Source of the DNA: SAR116 cluster bacterium AG-426-I14
Lineage (GTDB): Bacteria > Pseudomonadota > Alphaproteobacteria > Puniceispirillales > Marisalimonadaceae
Length of the DNA stretch: 64,000 nt
Assembly: GCA_003210055.1 (NCBI GenBank)
Contig: QCNS01000006.1
Span: 30,469-94,468 of the forward strand
Reading direction: 5' to 3'
The notes under the pieces are model-generated. The model searched no databases, was not told the DNA's origin, and worked only from the letters and a program-made list of their open reading frames with translations. Of the stretch, positions 29,729-39,343 are shown piece by piece (positions within the stretch are counted from its first letter, which is position 1; each line of letters opens with the position of its first letter). Both the position numbers and the translations under genes were made by a program.

Positions 29729-30204
29729 ATTTTTTTTGAAATTTCAATAGCCGAATTGTCAAAATTTTTTTCAATAGATTTTTGGTCCATATTTTCTTTA
29801 ATATACAATTCAGAAGATAAAACAGCTACTTTAGTACCAATTTCTCTAATTTGATTAATTACTTCTATTTGAACAGCATTTATTTTGTCTTTGGCTTGTA
29901 ATTCTCTTCTCTTAATTAAAAGTTCAGACTTTTTTTCAGCTTCAATTTTTATTTTTGAAGAGGCCTCCTTTGCTTCATTAAGAATTTTTTCTATTTCGAT
30001 TGAAATCTCTTTTTGTTTTTTTAAACTAGCATTTAATTCAACTTGAGCTTGCTCTCTCAAACTTTTTGCTTGAGCCAGCTCTTCTTCAATACTTTTTTTT
30101 CTTGAATCTAAACTTTCTACAATAAATTTATAACCTTTTTTACCAATCAAAATAAAGAATAATATAAAAGCAATGGCAACCCAAGATGACTGGCTAATTT
30201 CCAT
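29725..30204 (-). CDS. atpF: ATP synthase F0 subunit b
   Basis: 159 residues: one N-terminal membrane helix (about residues 7-22), then a long Lys/Glu-rich amphipathic helix forming the peripheral stalk. It overlaps the b' gene by 11 bases. Having separate b and b' subunits, b' first, is typical of alphaproteobacteria and photosynthetic bacteria. It is the last gene of the F0 run; the F1 genes are elsewhere. Confidence 0.9.
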   Translation of the reverse strand: MEISQSSWVAIAFILFFILIGKKGYKFIVESLDSRKKSIEEELAQAKSLREQAQVELNASLKKQKEISIEIEKILNEAKEASSKIKIEAEKKSELLIKRRELQAKDKINAVQIEVINQIREIGTKVAVLSSELYIKENMDQKSIEKNFDNSAIEISKKI

Positions 30205-30784
30205 AAATTTTATCCTTATAAACTAAAGATGATGCTTCCTTCACAACTTTGTTAAGCTCTTTTTTGTCCACTTGCAGATCAATAACCTTATTAATTATTT
30301 TTTCAGCAACTGAAGAAGAATTATCAAGTAATTCAGAAATATTTTTTGATCTTTCCTGATTAATTTCTTTAATTGTATCATTAATTTTTTTATTAATATT
30401 TTTAGAAATTTCCTCACCTTTTTTTTCTATAAGTGCTTTATTTGCTGCTATTGAACTTTCAATCATTTTTCTTGCTTCACTTCTTGCATTATCTTGTTCA
30501 ATTTTAATTTTATCAATTATAATGTCAGCTTCTTCTTTTAATGACTTTGCTTTCAGCAAATTATTCTGAATATTTTGTTCTCTATAATTCAAAATTTCAG
30601 AAAGTTTTGGCGTAACAAGTCTGGACACTAATAAATATAACGTTATTAAAGATAAGATACTCCAGAAAATCAAGGATGGATATGTCTCAAAATTTAGTTG
30701 TGGTAATCCAGCTTGATTGGCTAATGATGTTTTCATCATTAATGTATTGAGAATTAAGAAATACATGAAAGTTTTATAATGCAT
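30194..30784 (-). CDS. atpF': ATP synthase F0 subunit b'
   Basis: 196 residues. The GLPQLNFETYPSLIFWSI stretch followed by a membrane helix is characteristic of b' subunits; a long coiled coil follows. The N-terminus has an extra hydrophobic leader (FMYFLILNTLMMKTSLANQ) that may be a signal peptide, or the true start may be a later Met. It pairs with b as a heterodimeric stator. Confidence 0.9.
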   Translation of the reverse strand: MHYKTFMYFLILNTLMMKTSLANQAGLPQLNFETYPSLIFWSILSLITLYLLVSRLVTPKLSEILNYREQNIQNNLLKAKSLKEEADIIIDKIKIEQDNARSEARKMIESSIAANKALIEKKGEEISKNINKKINDTIKEINQERSKNISELLDNSSSVAEKIINKVIDLQVDKKELNKVVKEASSLVYKDKIYGN

Positions 30785-30827
30785 AATTTTCTATAAAAAT
30801 TACTTTATGTTTCTGGATTATTTTAAA

Positions 30828-31055
30828 TTAAAATGTATAAAGTAAAAGCAATGCTATAACTAAAGCAAATAAAGCTACAGCTTCAGTTAATGCGAAGCCA
30901 AGTATACCAATTCCAAAAACTTCATTCTTTGCACTAGGATTTCTTCCAATCGCATTAACTAATGCGGCAAAAATATTTCCTATTCCAACCCCAACTCCAG
31001 CTAAAGCAATCACAGCCAATCCGGCACCAATAAGTTTTGCAGCTTCCATTTCCAT
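30828..31055 (-). CDS. atpE: ATP synthase F0 subunit c
   Basis: 75-residue hairpin of two helices joined by the polar loop GRNPSAKNE. Glu58 in ALTEAVALF is the proton-carrying residue. The sodium-binding pattern (Gln in helix 1 with Glu-Ser/Thr in helix 2) is incomplete, so protons are the likely coupling ion, which fits with the proton-pumping rhodopsin. A good AAAGGAG site precedes the start. Confidence 0.95.
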   Translation of the reverse strand: MEMEAAKLIGAGLAVIALAGVGVGIGNIFAALVNAIGRNPSAKNEVFGIGILGFALTEAVALFALVIALLLLYTF

Positions 31056-31077
31056 ATTATTCTCCTTTTATAAATAA

Positions 31078-31821
31078 TTAATGTAGATGTAATGCATCAT
31101 GCAAATACATACAAGTTAAAATACTAAAAACATATGCTTGCAATACAGCAACTAAAAACTCTAAACCTGTTAAACCAATAACAGCTATTAGAGGCAATAA
31201 TGCTCCAATTTTAAAAATTCCACTTGCAGATGTCATCATAATAATTAAACCAGCAAAAACTTTCATCATTGTATGGCCAGCCAGCATATTAGCAAAAAGT
31301 CTGACAGATAAACTGATTGGTCTCATAAAATAAGAGATAATTTCAATAGGAATCAGTAACGGAGCTAGACCAATAGGCACTCCCGCAGGAAAAAAGTAAG
31401 TAAAAAACTTTAATTTATGTTTTACAATGGCAATGATAGTAACACCAACAAAAATAATTAGAGCAAGTGTTAAAGTAACAATGATTTGTGACGTGAAAGT
31501 ATAGCTATATGGAATCATGCCTAACAGATTACCCATTAAAATAAACATGAATAAGCTAAAGATAAATGGAAAATAATTTTTACCACCTTTTCCAACATTC
31601 TCTTTAACCATATCTGCTATAAACAGGTATAAAATTTCAACAGAATTTTGAAATCTATCAGGTACTAAGTGCTTCTTTCTAATCCCTAAGTATAAAAAGC
31701 TTGTGGATATTATAACTGATAAAATCATAAATAATGAAGCATTTGTAAATGAGATATCATACCCAAATAACTCTATAGGAATAATATTTTTTATAGTAAA
31801 TTGTTCTACTGGTGATTGCAT
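31078..31821 (-). CDS. atpB: ATP synthase F0 subunit a
   Basis: 247 residues with five to six helices. The essential Arg lies in ISLSVRLFANMLAGHTMM, and the last helix ends with QAYVFSILTCMYLHDALHLH. It forms the proton half-channels next to the c ring. Positioned 22 bases upstream of atpE and one base downstream of atpI. Confidence 0.95.
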   Translation of the reverse strand: MQSPVEQFTIKNIIPIELFGYDISFTNASLFMILSVIISTSFLYLGIRKKHLVPDRFQNSVEILYLFIADMVKENVGKGGKNYFPFIFSLFMFILMGNLLGMIPYSYTFTSQIIVTLTLALIIFVGVTIIAIVKHKLKFFTYFFPAGVPIGLAPLLIPIEIISYFMRPISLSVRLFANMLAGHTMMKVFAGLIIMMTSASGIFKIGALLPLIAVIGLTGLEFLVAVLQAYVFSILTCMYLHDALHLH

Positions 31822-31822
31822 C

Positions 31823-32149
31823 TTAATCTTTCTTTATATTGTTAAAATAACCAATTTTCAAGCCATGTCCAGCAACTTGTCTCCACAAATTGTAAATTCC
31901 GGCAAATCCACCAATTAAAAAGCAAATTATAAGAAAAAGTGGTTTAGTGTCCATCCAATTATCTAACATAATACCAAGTCCTGCTCCAACAATCAAACCT
32001 GCAAGTAATTCAGTAGCTATTCTTGATAAAGCACTTGAAAAACTTTTGTCAATCACTTTTTTTTTATCATTAATATTTTTTGTTTTTGATATTGCCGAAT
32101 CAATTTTTTTTTTTAAGTCATCGGTATTATTAAATAATTTTTTATTCAT
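31823..32149 (-). CDS. atpI: ATP synthase protein I
   Basis: 108 residues: a charged N-terminal half, then two hydrophobic helices (ELLAGLIVGAGLGIML and PLFLIICFLIGGFAGIYNLWR). AtpI assists c-ring assembly and is not essential. It starts only 6 bases after the stop of smc, so the F0 genes may be read from the smc transcript. Confidence 0.88.
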   Translation of the reverse strand: MNKKLFNNTDDLKKKIDSAISKTKNINDKKKVIDKSFSSALSRIATELLAGLIVGAGLGIMLDNWMDTKPLFLIICFLIGGFAGIYNLWRQVAGHGLKIGYFNNIKKD

Positions 32150-32155
32150 TTTAAT

Positions 32156-35100
32156 TTAACTGGCTTCACGCATTTCAACTGCTTTTTCTAAATCTACGGA
32201 CAAAATTTTACTTATTCCTCTTTCTTGCATTGTTACCCCAAGCAATCTATTCATTTTGGCCATCGTTAGTCTGTGATGTGTTACAATTATAAAATTTATT
32301 TTATTTTCTTCAACTAGCTCATTTAATAATTCACAAAAAAGATTAACATTTGTGTCATCTAAAGCTGCATCAACTTCATCTAATATACATAACGGTGATG
32401 GATTGCACAAAAAAACAGAAAAGATTAGTGATATTGAAGTAAGTGCTTGTTCTCCTCCAGAGAGTAGAGACAAATTTTGCATTTTTTTACCAGGTGGACT
32501 GGCATATATTTCAAGTCCAGATTGAAGTGGGTCTTCTGAGCCAACCAATTTTAATTCAGCATTACCTCCGTTAAATAATTTTTTAAATAGATATTTAAAA
32601 TTCATATTAACTTTATTAAAACTTTTCTCAAGTCTTTGCCTCCCTTCTTTATTAAGTTCTACAATAGCTTTGTTTAACTTTTCTATAGCTTTATTTAGAT
32701 CATCACGCTCAGATTTCATTTCTAGCAATTTTTTGCTAGATTCCTCAATTTCTATCTCTGCCCTTAAATTTACAGCACCAATATTTTCTCTTTCATTTAA
32801 TAATTTATTTAATTTAATTTGTAATGATTCAATATTATCTGAACTCAAGTCTAGTTGATCAATATTTTGTGATTCTATTATATTATGAAAGTTTTCAATC
32901 TTAACTCCAAGTTTTTCATTAAGTCTTTCTTCAAGGTTTTTAAACTTTAATTGGACTGCTTCGATTAGCGATTCTGCCCTAACTTTTTCTTCCCTATGAT
33001 GTATTAAGTTAGATTCCTCTAATTTTTGATGTTTTTCAATTTCTCTTAATTCATTTTCTTTCAAAACTAAATTATCACTAGATTTCTTAAATTCATCTAA
33101 TGCTATCTCTAATTTACTTTCAATAACCTTTATTTTTTTTTGTAAGTCACTAGGTTGTTTATCAACATCTTTTAATTGATCATTAATTATATTTAGTTTT
33201 TTATTTATAATTTGTAATCTTGATAAACTATTTTTCTTTCTTTCTTCCCAATTTTTTATTTGCACTAGCATTTGGTCCATGTTTTTCTTTCTATACTCTT
33301 CCTGAGAATTAAGATGTTTTTCATGTGAAAGAGCTTCTTCAAATTCATTTTTTATAATCTCAAAACTATTTCTTATCTTTAATTCTTCAGCTTGAAGTGA
33401 TGGAAGGTTATTAAAATCATCTGAATGTAATTCTAATAATTTTAATTTGTTAATAATTTCTTTCTTTGATCTCTCAAGTTCTGTTAATAAAATTTTATTA
33501 GAATTAAGCCTTGATTCTATAACTGACAAATCAATTTCACATCTATTAAATATTTCATTATTCAGTTCTATTTCACTTATTTGCTTATTAATAATCTTAT
33601 TTAAATCATCAATTTTAGTATTATGAGAATTTATTTTTTTGTTTAGTTCCAAAATAAAATTATTATTTTGAACTATTTTTTTATTCAATTTGTCTAAGTT
33701 TTTTTTGAAGGAAAGCCTTTTTACAAAACTATTCTTTGCATGTGTATTTTGGACATACCCATCCCATCGCCAAATCCCACCTTTTTCAGTAGTTAAAATT
33801 TGACCAAAAGACAGATCTTTTTGAAGCCTAAAAGCTTCTTCTTCATTTTTAACTATACCAACGCCCTGAAGAGCAATAGACAATGTATTAGAGTTCTTTA
33901 TTTTTTTGGCAACGGGAATAGAGCCTAATGGTGAACTATTATGTTTTGAATTAAAGTCAATATCATCTCTCCAGAAATGTTCTTTATCAAGATCATTTTT
34001 TTTAATTATTGGAGCAGATAATGACTCATTTAAAATAGCGGCAATAGGTTTTTCTAAATTTTGTGTTAAGTCTACTTTATTTTCCAAACTATTTTTTTCA
34101 TCATCAGAAAGAAAGTTTTTAATTGTTGAGATTTCGGTATTTAAATTACTTATTTCATTCTCAATACTTATCTTCTCATCTTTCTTTTTAGACAGAGATG
34201 AATATAATTCATCATATAGATTTTTATTTTTTTTATGATCACGTTGACACTTTTCTATTTTTTTAAACACTTCATCTTTTAACTTCATATTTTTTTCTTT
34301 TAGATTTTCATCATCTCTAATTTTTAAATTTTCAAGTTGATGATTAATTTTACTAATTCTATTTTTGTTAATTTCAATTTCATCTTTGACTTGATTTTTA
34401 TTTGAGGTGATCATTAAAATTTTAGAATTTATCTCAGAAAGTTTTTTACCTGAGGTTTCAGAGATTTTTCTTAATTTACTTGTTTCTAAATGAGCATTTT
34501 CAATTTTTGAGGAATAATCAAACCCATTTTTCTTATTTAATTCAATTTCATCATTTAAACTTGAAATAGTCTTATCAGTATCAACAACACTATCTTTTTC
34601 ACTTTTAATTACTTCTTTTAATTGTTCTATTTGATTTAGAAGTGAACTTTTAACATCATTTATTGAATTTATTTCTTGCTCGGTTTTTATTTTAGCAATT
34701 TTCAAATTTTGAACTTTGTTGGAATTTTCAAAATCAATTTCTTTCAAATTGGGTATAACCTCTGAAATTTTTAATTTTTGATTTTCAAGTTTTGTAACTT
34801 TTAAATTAAATTCATTTAATATTTTATTATTTTCTTTTAACTGATCCTCAGATTGTGTTCTTTCCTGTTCTAAAATTTTGAATTGATGGTAAAATAGTAG
34901 TATTTCTGCTTTTCTAATCCTATCTCCTACTGATCGATATCTAGCTGCATGTCTAGCTTGTTTCTTTAACTCTTTAATTTGTTCTTCTACAGTTATCTCT
35001 ATGTCTAATAAACGATCTAGGTTTTCTGATGCAGAGTTTAATTTCAATTCTGCTTCATGTTTTCTATTATGTAATCCAGTAATGTTTGCTGCCTCTTCAA

Positions 35101-35590
35101 GAATTGTTCTCCTTGTTTCTGGTTTCATTTCAATTATTTCTGATACTTTGCCTTGACTAACCATTCCAGAAGAACGTGAACCTGTTCCAGTATCAGCAAA
35201 AATCAATTGAACATCTCTTGCTCTTGTTATTTTATTATTTACTCTATAAACAGAACCTTTGTCTCTTTCTAATTTTCTTGAAATTTCTAATTCTAGTAAA
35301 TTTGTAAAGGGATAAGGTGCTTTTCTGTCGGAATTATCAATTTTTAGAATAACTTCCGCAAAATTTCTAGATGGTCTATCATCAGTACCAGAAAAAATTA
35401 CGTTATTCATCTCATTTCCACGCATTTGTCTTGCAGAATTTTCTCCCATAACCCATCTAATAGCTTCTACAACATTTGATTTACCACATCCATTGGGTCC
35501 AACTATTCCTGTTAACCCATTAGATAGATTAATTTCTGTAGATTCTAAGAAGGATTTAAAACCTATTATTTTTATAGAAATAAATTGCAA
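32156..35590 (-). CDS. smc: Chromosome partition protein SMC
   Basis: 1144-residue SMC ATPase that loops and compacts the chromosome, usually with ScpAB. Walker A GPNGCGKSN lies near residue 31, two long coiled-coil arms flank a hinge around residues 500-620, and the C-terminal head has signature LSGGEQALTSI and Walker B CILDEVDAALD. It is the longest gene in the window and is rich in Lys/Glu/Asn. It follows the DsbA-like gene by 15 bases in the conserved dciA/dsbA-like/smc order. Confidence 0.95.
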   Translation of the reverse strand: MQFISIKIIGFKSFLESTEINLSNGLTGIVGPNGCGKSNVVEAIRWVMGENSARQMRGNEMNNVIFSGTDDRPSRNFAEVILKIDNSDRKAPYPFTNLLELEISRKLERDKGSVYRVNNKITRARDVQLIFADTGTGSRSSGMVSQGKVSEIIEMKPETRRTILEEAANITGLHNRKHEAELKLNSASENLDRLLDIEITVEEQIKELKKQARHAARYRSVGDRIRKAEILLFYHQFKILEQERTQSEDQLKENNKILNEFNLKVTKLENQKLKISEVIPNLKEIDFENSNKVQNLKIAKIKTEQEINSINDVKSSLLNQIEQLKEVIKSEKDSVVDTDKTISSLNDEIELNKKNGFDYSSKIENAHLETSKLRKISETSGKKLSEINSKILMITSNKNQVKDEIEINKNRISKINHQLENLKIRDDENLKEKNMKLKDEVFKKIEKCQRDHKKNKNLYDELYSSLSKKKDEKISIENEISNLNTEISTIKNFLSDDEKNSLENKVDLTQNLEKPIAAILNESLSAPIIKKNDLDKEHFWRDDIDFNSKHNSSPLGSIPVAKKIKNSNTLSIALQGVGIVKNEEEAFRLQKDLSFGQILTTEKGGIWRWDGYVQNTHAKNSFVKRLSFKKNLDKLNKKIVQNNNFILELNKKINSHNTKIDDLNKIINKQISEIELNNEIFNRCEIDLSVIESRLNSNKILLTELERSKKEIINKLKLLELHSDDFNNLPSLQAEELKIRNSFEIIKNEFEEALSHEKHLNSQEEYRKKNMDQMLVQIKNWEERKKNSLSRLQIINKKLNIINDQLKDVDKQPSDLQKKIKVIESKLEIALDEFKKSSDNLVLKENELREIEKHQKLEESNLIHHREEKVRAESLIEAVQLKFKNLEERLNEKLGVKIENFHNIIESQNIDQLDLSSDNIESLQIKLNKLLNERENIGAVNLRAEIEIEESSKKLLEMKSERDDLNKAIEKLNKAIVELNKEGRQRLEKSFNKVNMNFKYLFKKLFNGGNAELKLVGSEDPLQSGLEIYASPPGKKMQNLSLLSGGEQALTSISLIFSVFLCNPSPLCILDEVDAALDDTNVNLFCELLNELVEENKINFIIVTHHRLTMAKMNRLLGVTMQERGISKILSVDLEKAVEMREAS

Positions 35591-35605
35591 AATTTGATAA
35601 CCATT

Positions 35606-36232
35606 TTAAATTTTTAACTTTGTATATTGAAAGATTTTTTCTTTAAATTGTTCGTAGGAAATATTACCTGAAATTTTATGTTTTTCATTAACTATAAAAG
35701 TAGGAGTAGAATTTATTTCAAACTTTTTACTTTCTTTTTCCATATTATTTAATATTCTTTGCATCAAATCATAATTCTTGATTATTTTATCAAATTTTAC
35801 CCTTGAAACTCCAAAAATTTTTCCAATTTCATAAAGCTCTTCAACTTGTGACTTTGAAAAAACCCATTTCTCTTGTTTGCTAAACAAAATGTTAATTGCA
35901 TCTAGGTAGCTATCCACATTAATTGATCTTACTAGAGATGTTGCTAACATTGCTAGTTTATCAAGAGGGTAATCAACAAATTCGAATTCAATAATTCCCG
36001 TTTCTATAGCTTCCTTTTTCAACAAAGGGAATGTTTTTAAATGGAAATTTTTACAATGTCCACATGTTAAAGAAAAAAATTCTTTAATTTTAATTTTAGC
36101 ATTTGCATTACCAATTTTATAATTGGTCAATTGGTTGTTTTTAGCATTTACAGTACTTAAGAAAAAGTTTTGTAAAATGCCTATACTTAACATACTTAAA
36201 ACTATTGTTCTTCGAGATATATGTTTTTTCAT
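35606..36232 (-). CDS. DsbA-like periplasmic thiol oxidoreductase
   Basis: 208 residues. The N-terminal signal (about residues 1-30) contains SRRTIVL, which could be a twin-arginine signal. The thioredoxin-fold active site is CGHC (Cys57, Cys60), with the helical insertion typical of DsbA and a cis-Pro TPTF loop near the end. Similar proteins sit between dciA/mutY and smc across alphaproteobacteria. It may oxidise or isomerise disulfides in exported proteins; its exact partner is unknown. Confidence 0.85.
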   Translation of the reverse strand: MKKHISRRTIVLSMLSIGILQNFFLSTVNAKNNQLTNYKIGNANAKIKIKEFFSLTCGHCKNFHLKTFPLLKKEAIETGIIEFEFVDYPLDKLAMLATSLVRSINVDSYLDAINILFSKQEKWVFSKSQVEELYEIGKIFGVSRVKFDKIIKNYDLMQRILNNMEKESKKFEINSTPTFIVNEKHKISGNISYEQFKEKIFQYTKLKI

Positions 36233-36312
36233 AAATTAACCATATGTATGTTATCTTTTATTTATTATTTGCTTATTAGTCAAACTTTCAATGATCATAA
36301 AAAAAATGAAAA

Positions 36313-36621
36313 TTAATTCTTAAGATCAACTTGTTTTATTTTAATTTCATTTATAGCCTTATATCCAATAAAATTATTAATTCTATTTAATAATTCTGGA
36401 ATTTTCATTTGTATCAACAAACTAAAACCTCTCTGCACATTTAAAATTAAAGTACCATTATTTCTATTATTATTCTTGAATTTTACTTGTCGAGGAAACG
36501 TAATTTCACTATTCTCAGTAGCTATTTTATTCCAATTCATCAATATCTTAGCTTCTATATGATTATTTTTACTTAAGCAGTGTTCTACTAAATTATTTGT
36601 TAAACTTGATAGGATTTTCAT
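36313..36621 (-). CDS. DciA-like protein (DUF721)
   Basis: 102 residues with the DUF721 pattern: an N-terminal helix, the LMNWNKIATEN segment and the beta portion GTLILNVQRGFSLLIQMKIPELL. DciA proteins help load the replicative helicase in bacteria lacking DnaC; the role here is inferred from that family. The start faces mutY across 39 bases, and the 80-base gap before the DsbA-like gene shows nothing else. Confidence 0.78.
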   Translation of the reverse strand: MKILSSLTNNLVEHCLSKNNHIEAKILMNWNKIATENSEITFPRQVKFKNNNRNNGTLILNVQRGFSLLIQMKIPELLNRINNFIGYKAINEIKIKQVDLKN

Positions 36622-36660
36622 AATTGATTTTCAATATAATATGTATAAAAGAATTAGTTA

Positions 36661-37713
36661 ATGTCAAAAATAATTTTATCAGATGCTGTAATAAATTGGT
36701 ATGAAAAAAACCATAGAAAATTACCATGGCGTTCAGCGACAGCAGAACATTACAATCCATATTATGTTTTAGTATCTGAATTTATGTTACAACAAACTGT
36801 TGTAAAAACAGTCATACCTTATTTTAATAAATTTGTTTCTAAATTTTATAATATTTTTATTTTGGCAGACGCAGATTTAGATGAAGTTCTATCAGTTTGG
36901 TCAGGTTTGGGTTACTATCGAAGAGCAAAAAACCTTCACGAAACATCTAAAATAATATGTAAAAAATATAATGGCATTATTCCAAAAGGTTATGATGATT
37001 TGACAAGTCTTCCCGGAATAGGTGATTATACCGCGTCAGCAATTATGTCTATCGCCTTTAATTATCCATCTAACGTGGTAGATGGAAATATTGAGAGGAT
37101 TTTCTCTAGAATTAATAAAATTGATATACCCATTAACAAAGCTAAAAAAAAAATTAGACTTATTGCCAAAAAACATGTGCCAAAATCAAAAGTTTCTTTC
37201 TATGTTCAAGGATTGATGGATATTGGCGCAACTATTTGCAAGCCTAAAATAAGTAAATGTTTTGAATGTCCTCTTGAAAACTTTTGTAGGGTTTCTAATC
37301 GAGATGAAAGTATCAATTATCCAATAAAAGAAAAAAAAATCATAAAAATAAGAAAGGGTATTTTTTATTGTCTTATAAAAAATAATAATTCTATTATGCT
37401 TATTAAAAATAGAAATAAAGGTTTGTTTGCCAACATGGATGTTTTGCCTTCCTTTGGATGGGAAAAAGAAAAATATTTCGAAGATGAAAAACTGAAAAAT
37501 TTAGAAGGTTATAATTTACCTAATAAATTTTATTATGCTTTTACTCATTTTAAATTAGAGGTTAGTATTGTAATATGTAAAAATTTTTCTAAAAATGAAT
37601 TAACTGGAATAAATAAAATTGAATTTGTGAAATTCGTTGATTTAGAAAAAAAAGCTATTCCTTCATTGATAAAAAAAATTTTGGATGAAGTTAAGAAATG
37701 TATATTAATTTAA
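36661..37713 (+). CDS. mutY: Adenine DNA glycosylase
   Basis: 350 residues. Removes adenine mispaired with 8-oxoguanine. The catalytic Glu is in SEFMLQQTVVKTV, the helix-hairpin-helix is LPGIGDYTA with catalytic Asp in VVDGNIERIFSR, the 4Fe-4S cysteines follow the C-x6-C-x2-C-x5-C pattern ending ENFC, and a C-terminal NUDIX-like domain reads 8-oxoG. Its stop shares TTAA with the stop of purH. Confidence 0.95.
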   Translation: MSKIILSDAVINWYEKNHRKLPWRSATAEHYNPYYVLVSEFMLQQTVVKTVIPYFNKFVSKFYNIFILADADLDEVLSVWSGLGYYRRAKNLHETSKIICKKYNGIIPKGYDDLTSLPGIGDYTASAIMSIAFNYPSNVVDGNIERIFSRINKIDIPINKAKKKIRLIAKKHVPKSKVSFYVQGLMDIGATICKPKISKCFECPLENFCRVSNRDESINYPIKEKKIIKIRKGIFYCLIKNNNSIMLIKNRNKGLFANMDVLPSFGWEKEKYFEDEKLKNLEGYNLPNKFYYAFTHFKLEVSIVICKNFSKNELTGINKIEFVKFVDLEKKAIPSLIKKILDEVKKCILI

Positions 37714-39284
37714 TGTTTGAAATGTCGAATAGATGTAAAAATCATTGCTAGATTCCTTTTGTTTGCTTCCATAATAACTTCCTTGTCTTTAATTGAACCT
37801 CCAGGTTGAATTACAGCAGTAATACCTGCTTCTGCAGTGGCTATTAATCCATCTGCAAAAGGAAAAAATGCATCACTTGCAACAACACTTCCTTTAGTTT
37901 TAGGTAATTTTTTGCCTTGTATCCTTGCAGTACTTTCTGCCTTTTTCATAGCAATTAAAACAGAGTCAATTCTACTCATTTGCCCAGCACCAATCCCAGT
38001 AGTCATTTTATTTTTAGCATATACAATTGCATTAGATTTAGTATGTTTAGCAACTATCCAAGCAAAAAGTAAATCATCTAATTCTTTTTTAGATGGGGCT
38101 CTTTTCGTTACGACACTTAAATTAACTTTTTTTAAATCATTCCTATCTCTAGTTTGAATTAAAAAACCTCCAAATGAACTTTTAATAATGTAATCATCTT
38201 TTCGATTCTTTAATAAAGAGCTAGATAAAAGTATTCTTAAATTTTTTTTATTAACTAAAACTTTTTTTGCTTTATTAGTAATACCCGGAGCGATTATGAC
38301 TTCAAGAAATAATTTTGACATTTTTTTTGCAACTGCCAAATTTATATTGCGATTTAAAGCTACTATTCCTCCAAAGGCACTAACTGGATCAGTTTTCAGG
38401 GCATTTGACCAAGCAATATCAATTTTATTAGAAACCGCAACTCCACATGGGTTAGCATGTTTGACTATAACAACTGCAGGGTTATCAAATTCACAGACTA
38501 AATCTAATGCAGCATCTGCGTCATTTATATTATTAAATGATAGTTCTTTACCTTGAATTTGTTCCGAAAAAAACAAACATTTTTCATTCGTTACATATAA
38601 ACCAGCTTTTTGATGTGGGTTTTCGCCATATCTCATGGATATATTTTTTTTCAAATTAAAAGAAATTGTCTCAGGCATCTCATTTGATTTGATATTAACT
38701 GAATTAAACCAATTAGAAATAATTGAGTCGTACTGTGAAGTTAACTCAAAAGCTTTTTTAGCTAAATAAAATCTAAAATCTAGTGAAGTTGTAACATTTT
38801 TCTTAAGTTGATTAAGAAGTTTTTCGTAATCATTGGGATCTGTGATTACTGTTTTGAACTTATAGTTTTTTGCAGCGGCTCTTATAAGAGATGGACCTCC
38901 AATATCAATATTTTCAATTATTTTATTTTGATTATTTGTTTTGTTGATAGTTTTACCAAAATCATAAAGATTCATTACTATAATATCTATACTTAAAATA
39001 TTATATCTTTTGAGTGTATCAAAGTCCTTTTTTAAACTTGGTCTATTAAGAACGCCTCCATAAATTTTAGGATGTAATGTCTTCACTCTTCCATCTAAAA
39101 TTTCTGGAAAGTTAGTTATATCTTTTATATCTACAACGTCAATAGATTTAGATTTTAAATACTTTGAAGTACCTCCCGTTGATAAAATTTGGATACCAAA
39201 TTTAATCAATTTTTTTGCTAATACCTCGATATTTTGTTTATTAGTAACTGATATTAATGCAGTTTTTACAACTGGGTTTTTCAT
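37710..39284 (-). CDS. purH: Bifunctional AICAR transformylase/IMP cyclohydrolase
   Basis: 524 residues; last two steps of IMP synthesis. The N-terminal cyclohydrolase domain starts with TALISVTNKQNIEVLAK and contains ILSTGGTSKYL; the transformylase domain has the catalytic Lys-His of VIVKHANPCG and ends with SDAFFPFADG. It follows the heparinase-like gene and rsmB on the same strand, a recurrent alphaproteobacterial trio. Confidence 0.96.
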   Translation of the reverse strand: MKNPVVKTALISVTNKQNIEVLAKKLIKFGIQILSTGGTSKYLKSKSIDVVDIKDITNFPEILDGRVKTLHPKIYGGVLNRPSLKKDFDTLKRYNILSIDIIVMNLYDFGKTINKTNNQNKIIENIDIGGPSLIRAAAKNYKFKTVITDPNDYEKLLNQLKKNVTTSLDFRFYLAKKAFELTSQYDSIISNWFNSVNIKSNEMPETISFNLKKNISMRYGENPHQKAGLYVTNEKCLFFSEQIQGKELSFNNINDADAALDLVCEFDNPAVVIVKHANPCGVAVSNKIDIAWSNALKTDPVSAFGGIVALNRNINLAVAKKMSKLFLEVIIAPGITNKAKKVLVNKKNLRILLSSSLLKNRKDDYIIKSSFGGFLIQTRDRNDLKKVNLSVVTKRAPSKKELDDLLFAWIVAKHTKSNAIVYAKNKMTTGIGAGQMSRIDSVLIAMKKAESTARIQGKKLPKTKGSVVASDAFFPFADGLIATAEAGITAVIQPGGSIKDKEVIMEANKRNLAMIFTSIRHFKH

Positions 39285-39343
39285 AAATTATTTTTAAGAG
39301 TAAAATTGAAATATATTTGTATGTTACATTAACTTTTAATTAT

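Noticed and set aside
30828..31055. Sodium-driven ATP synthase
   Set aside because: The c subunit lacks the helix-1 Gln of sodium-binding rings; Glu58 with its neighbours fits proton coupling.
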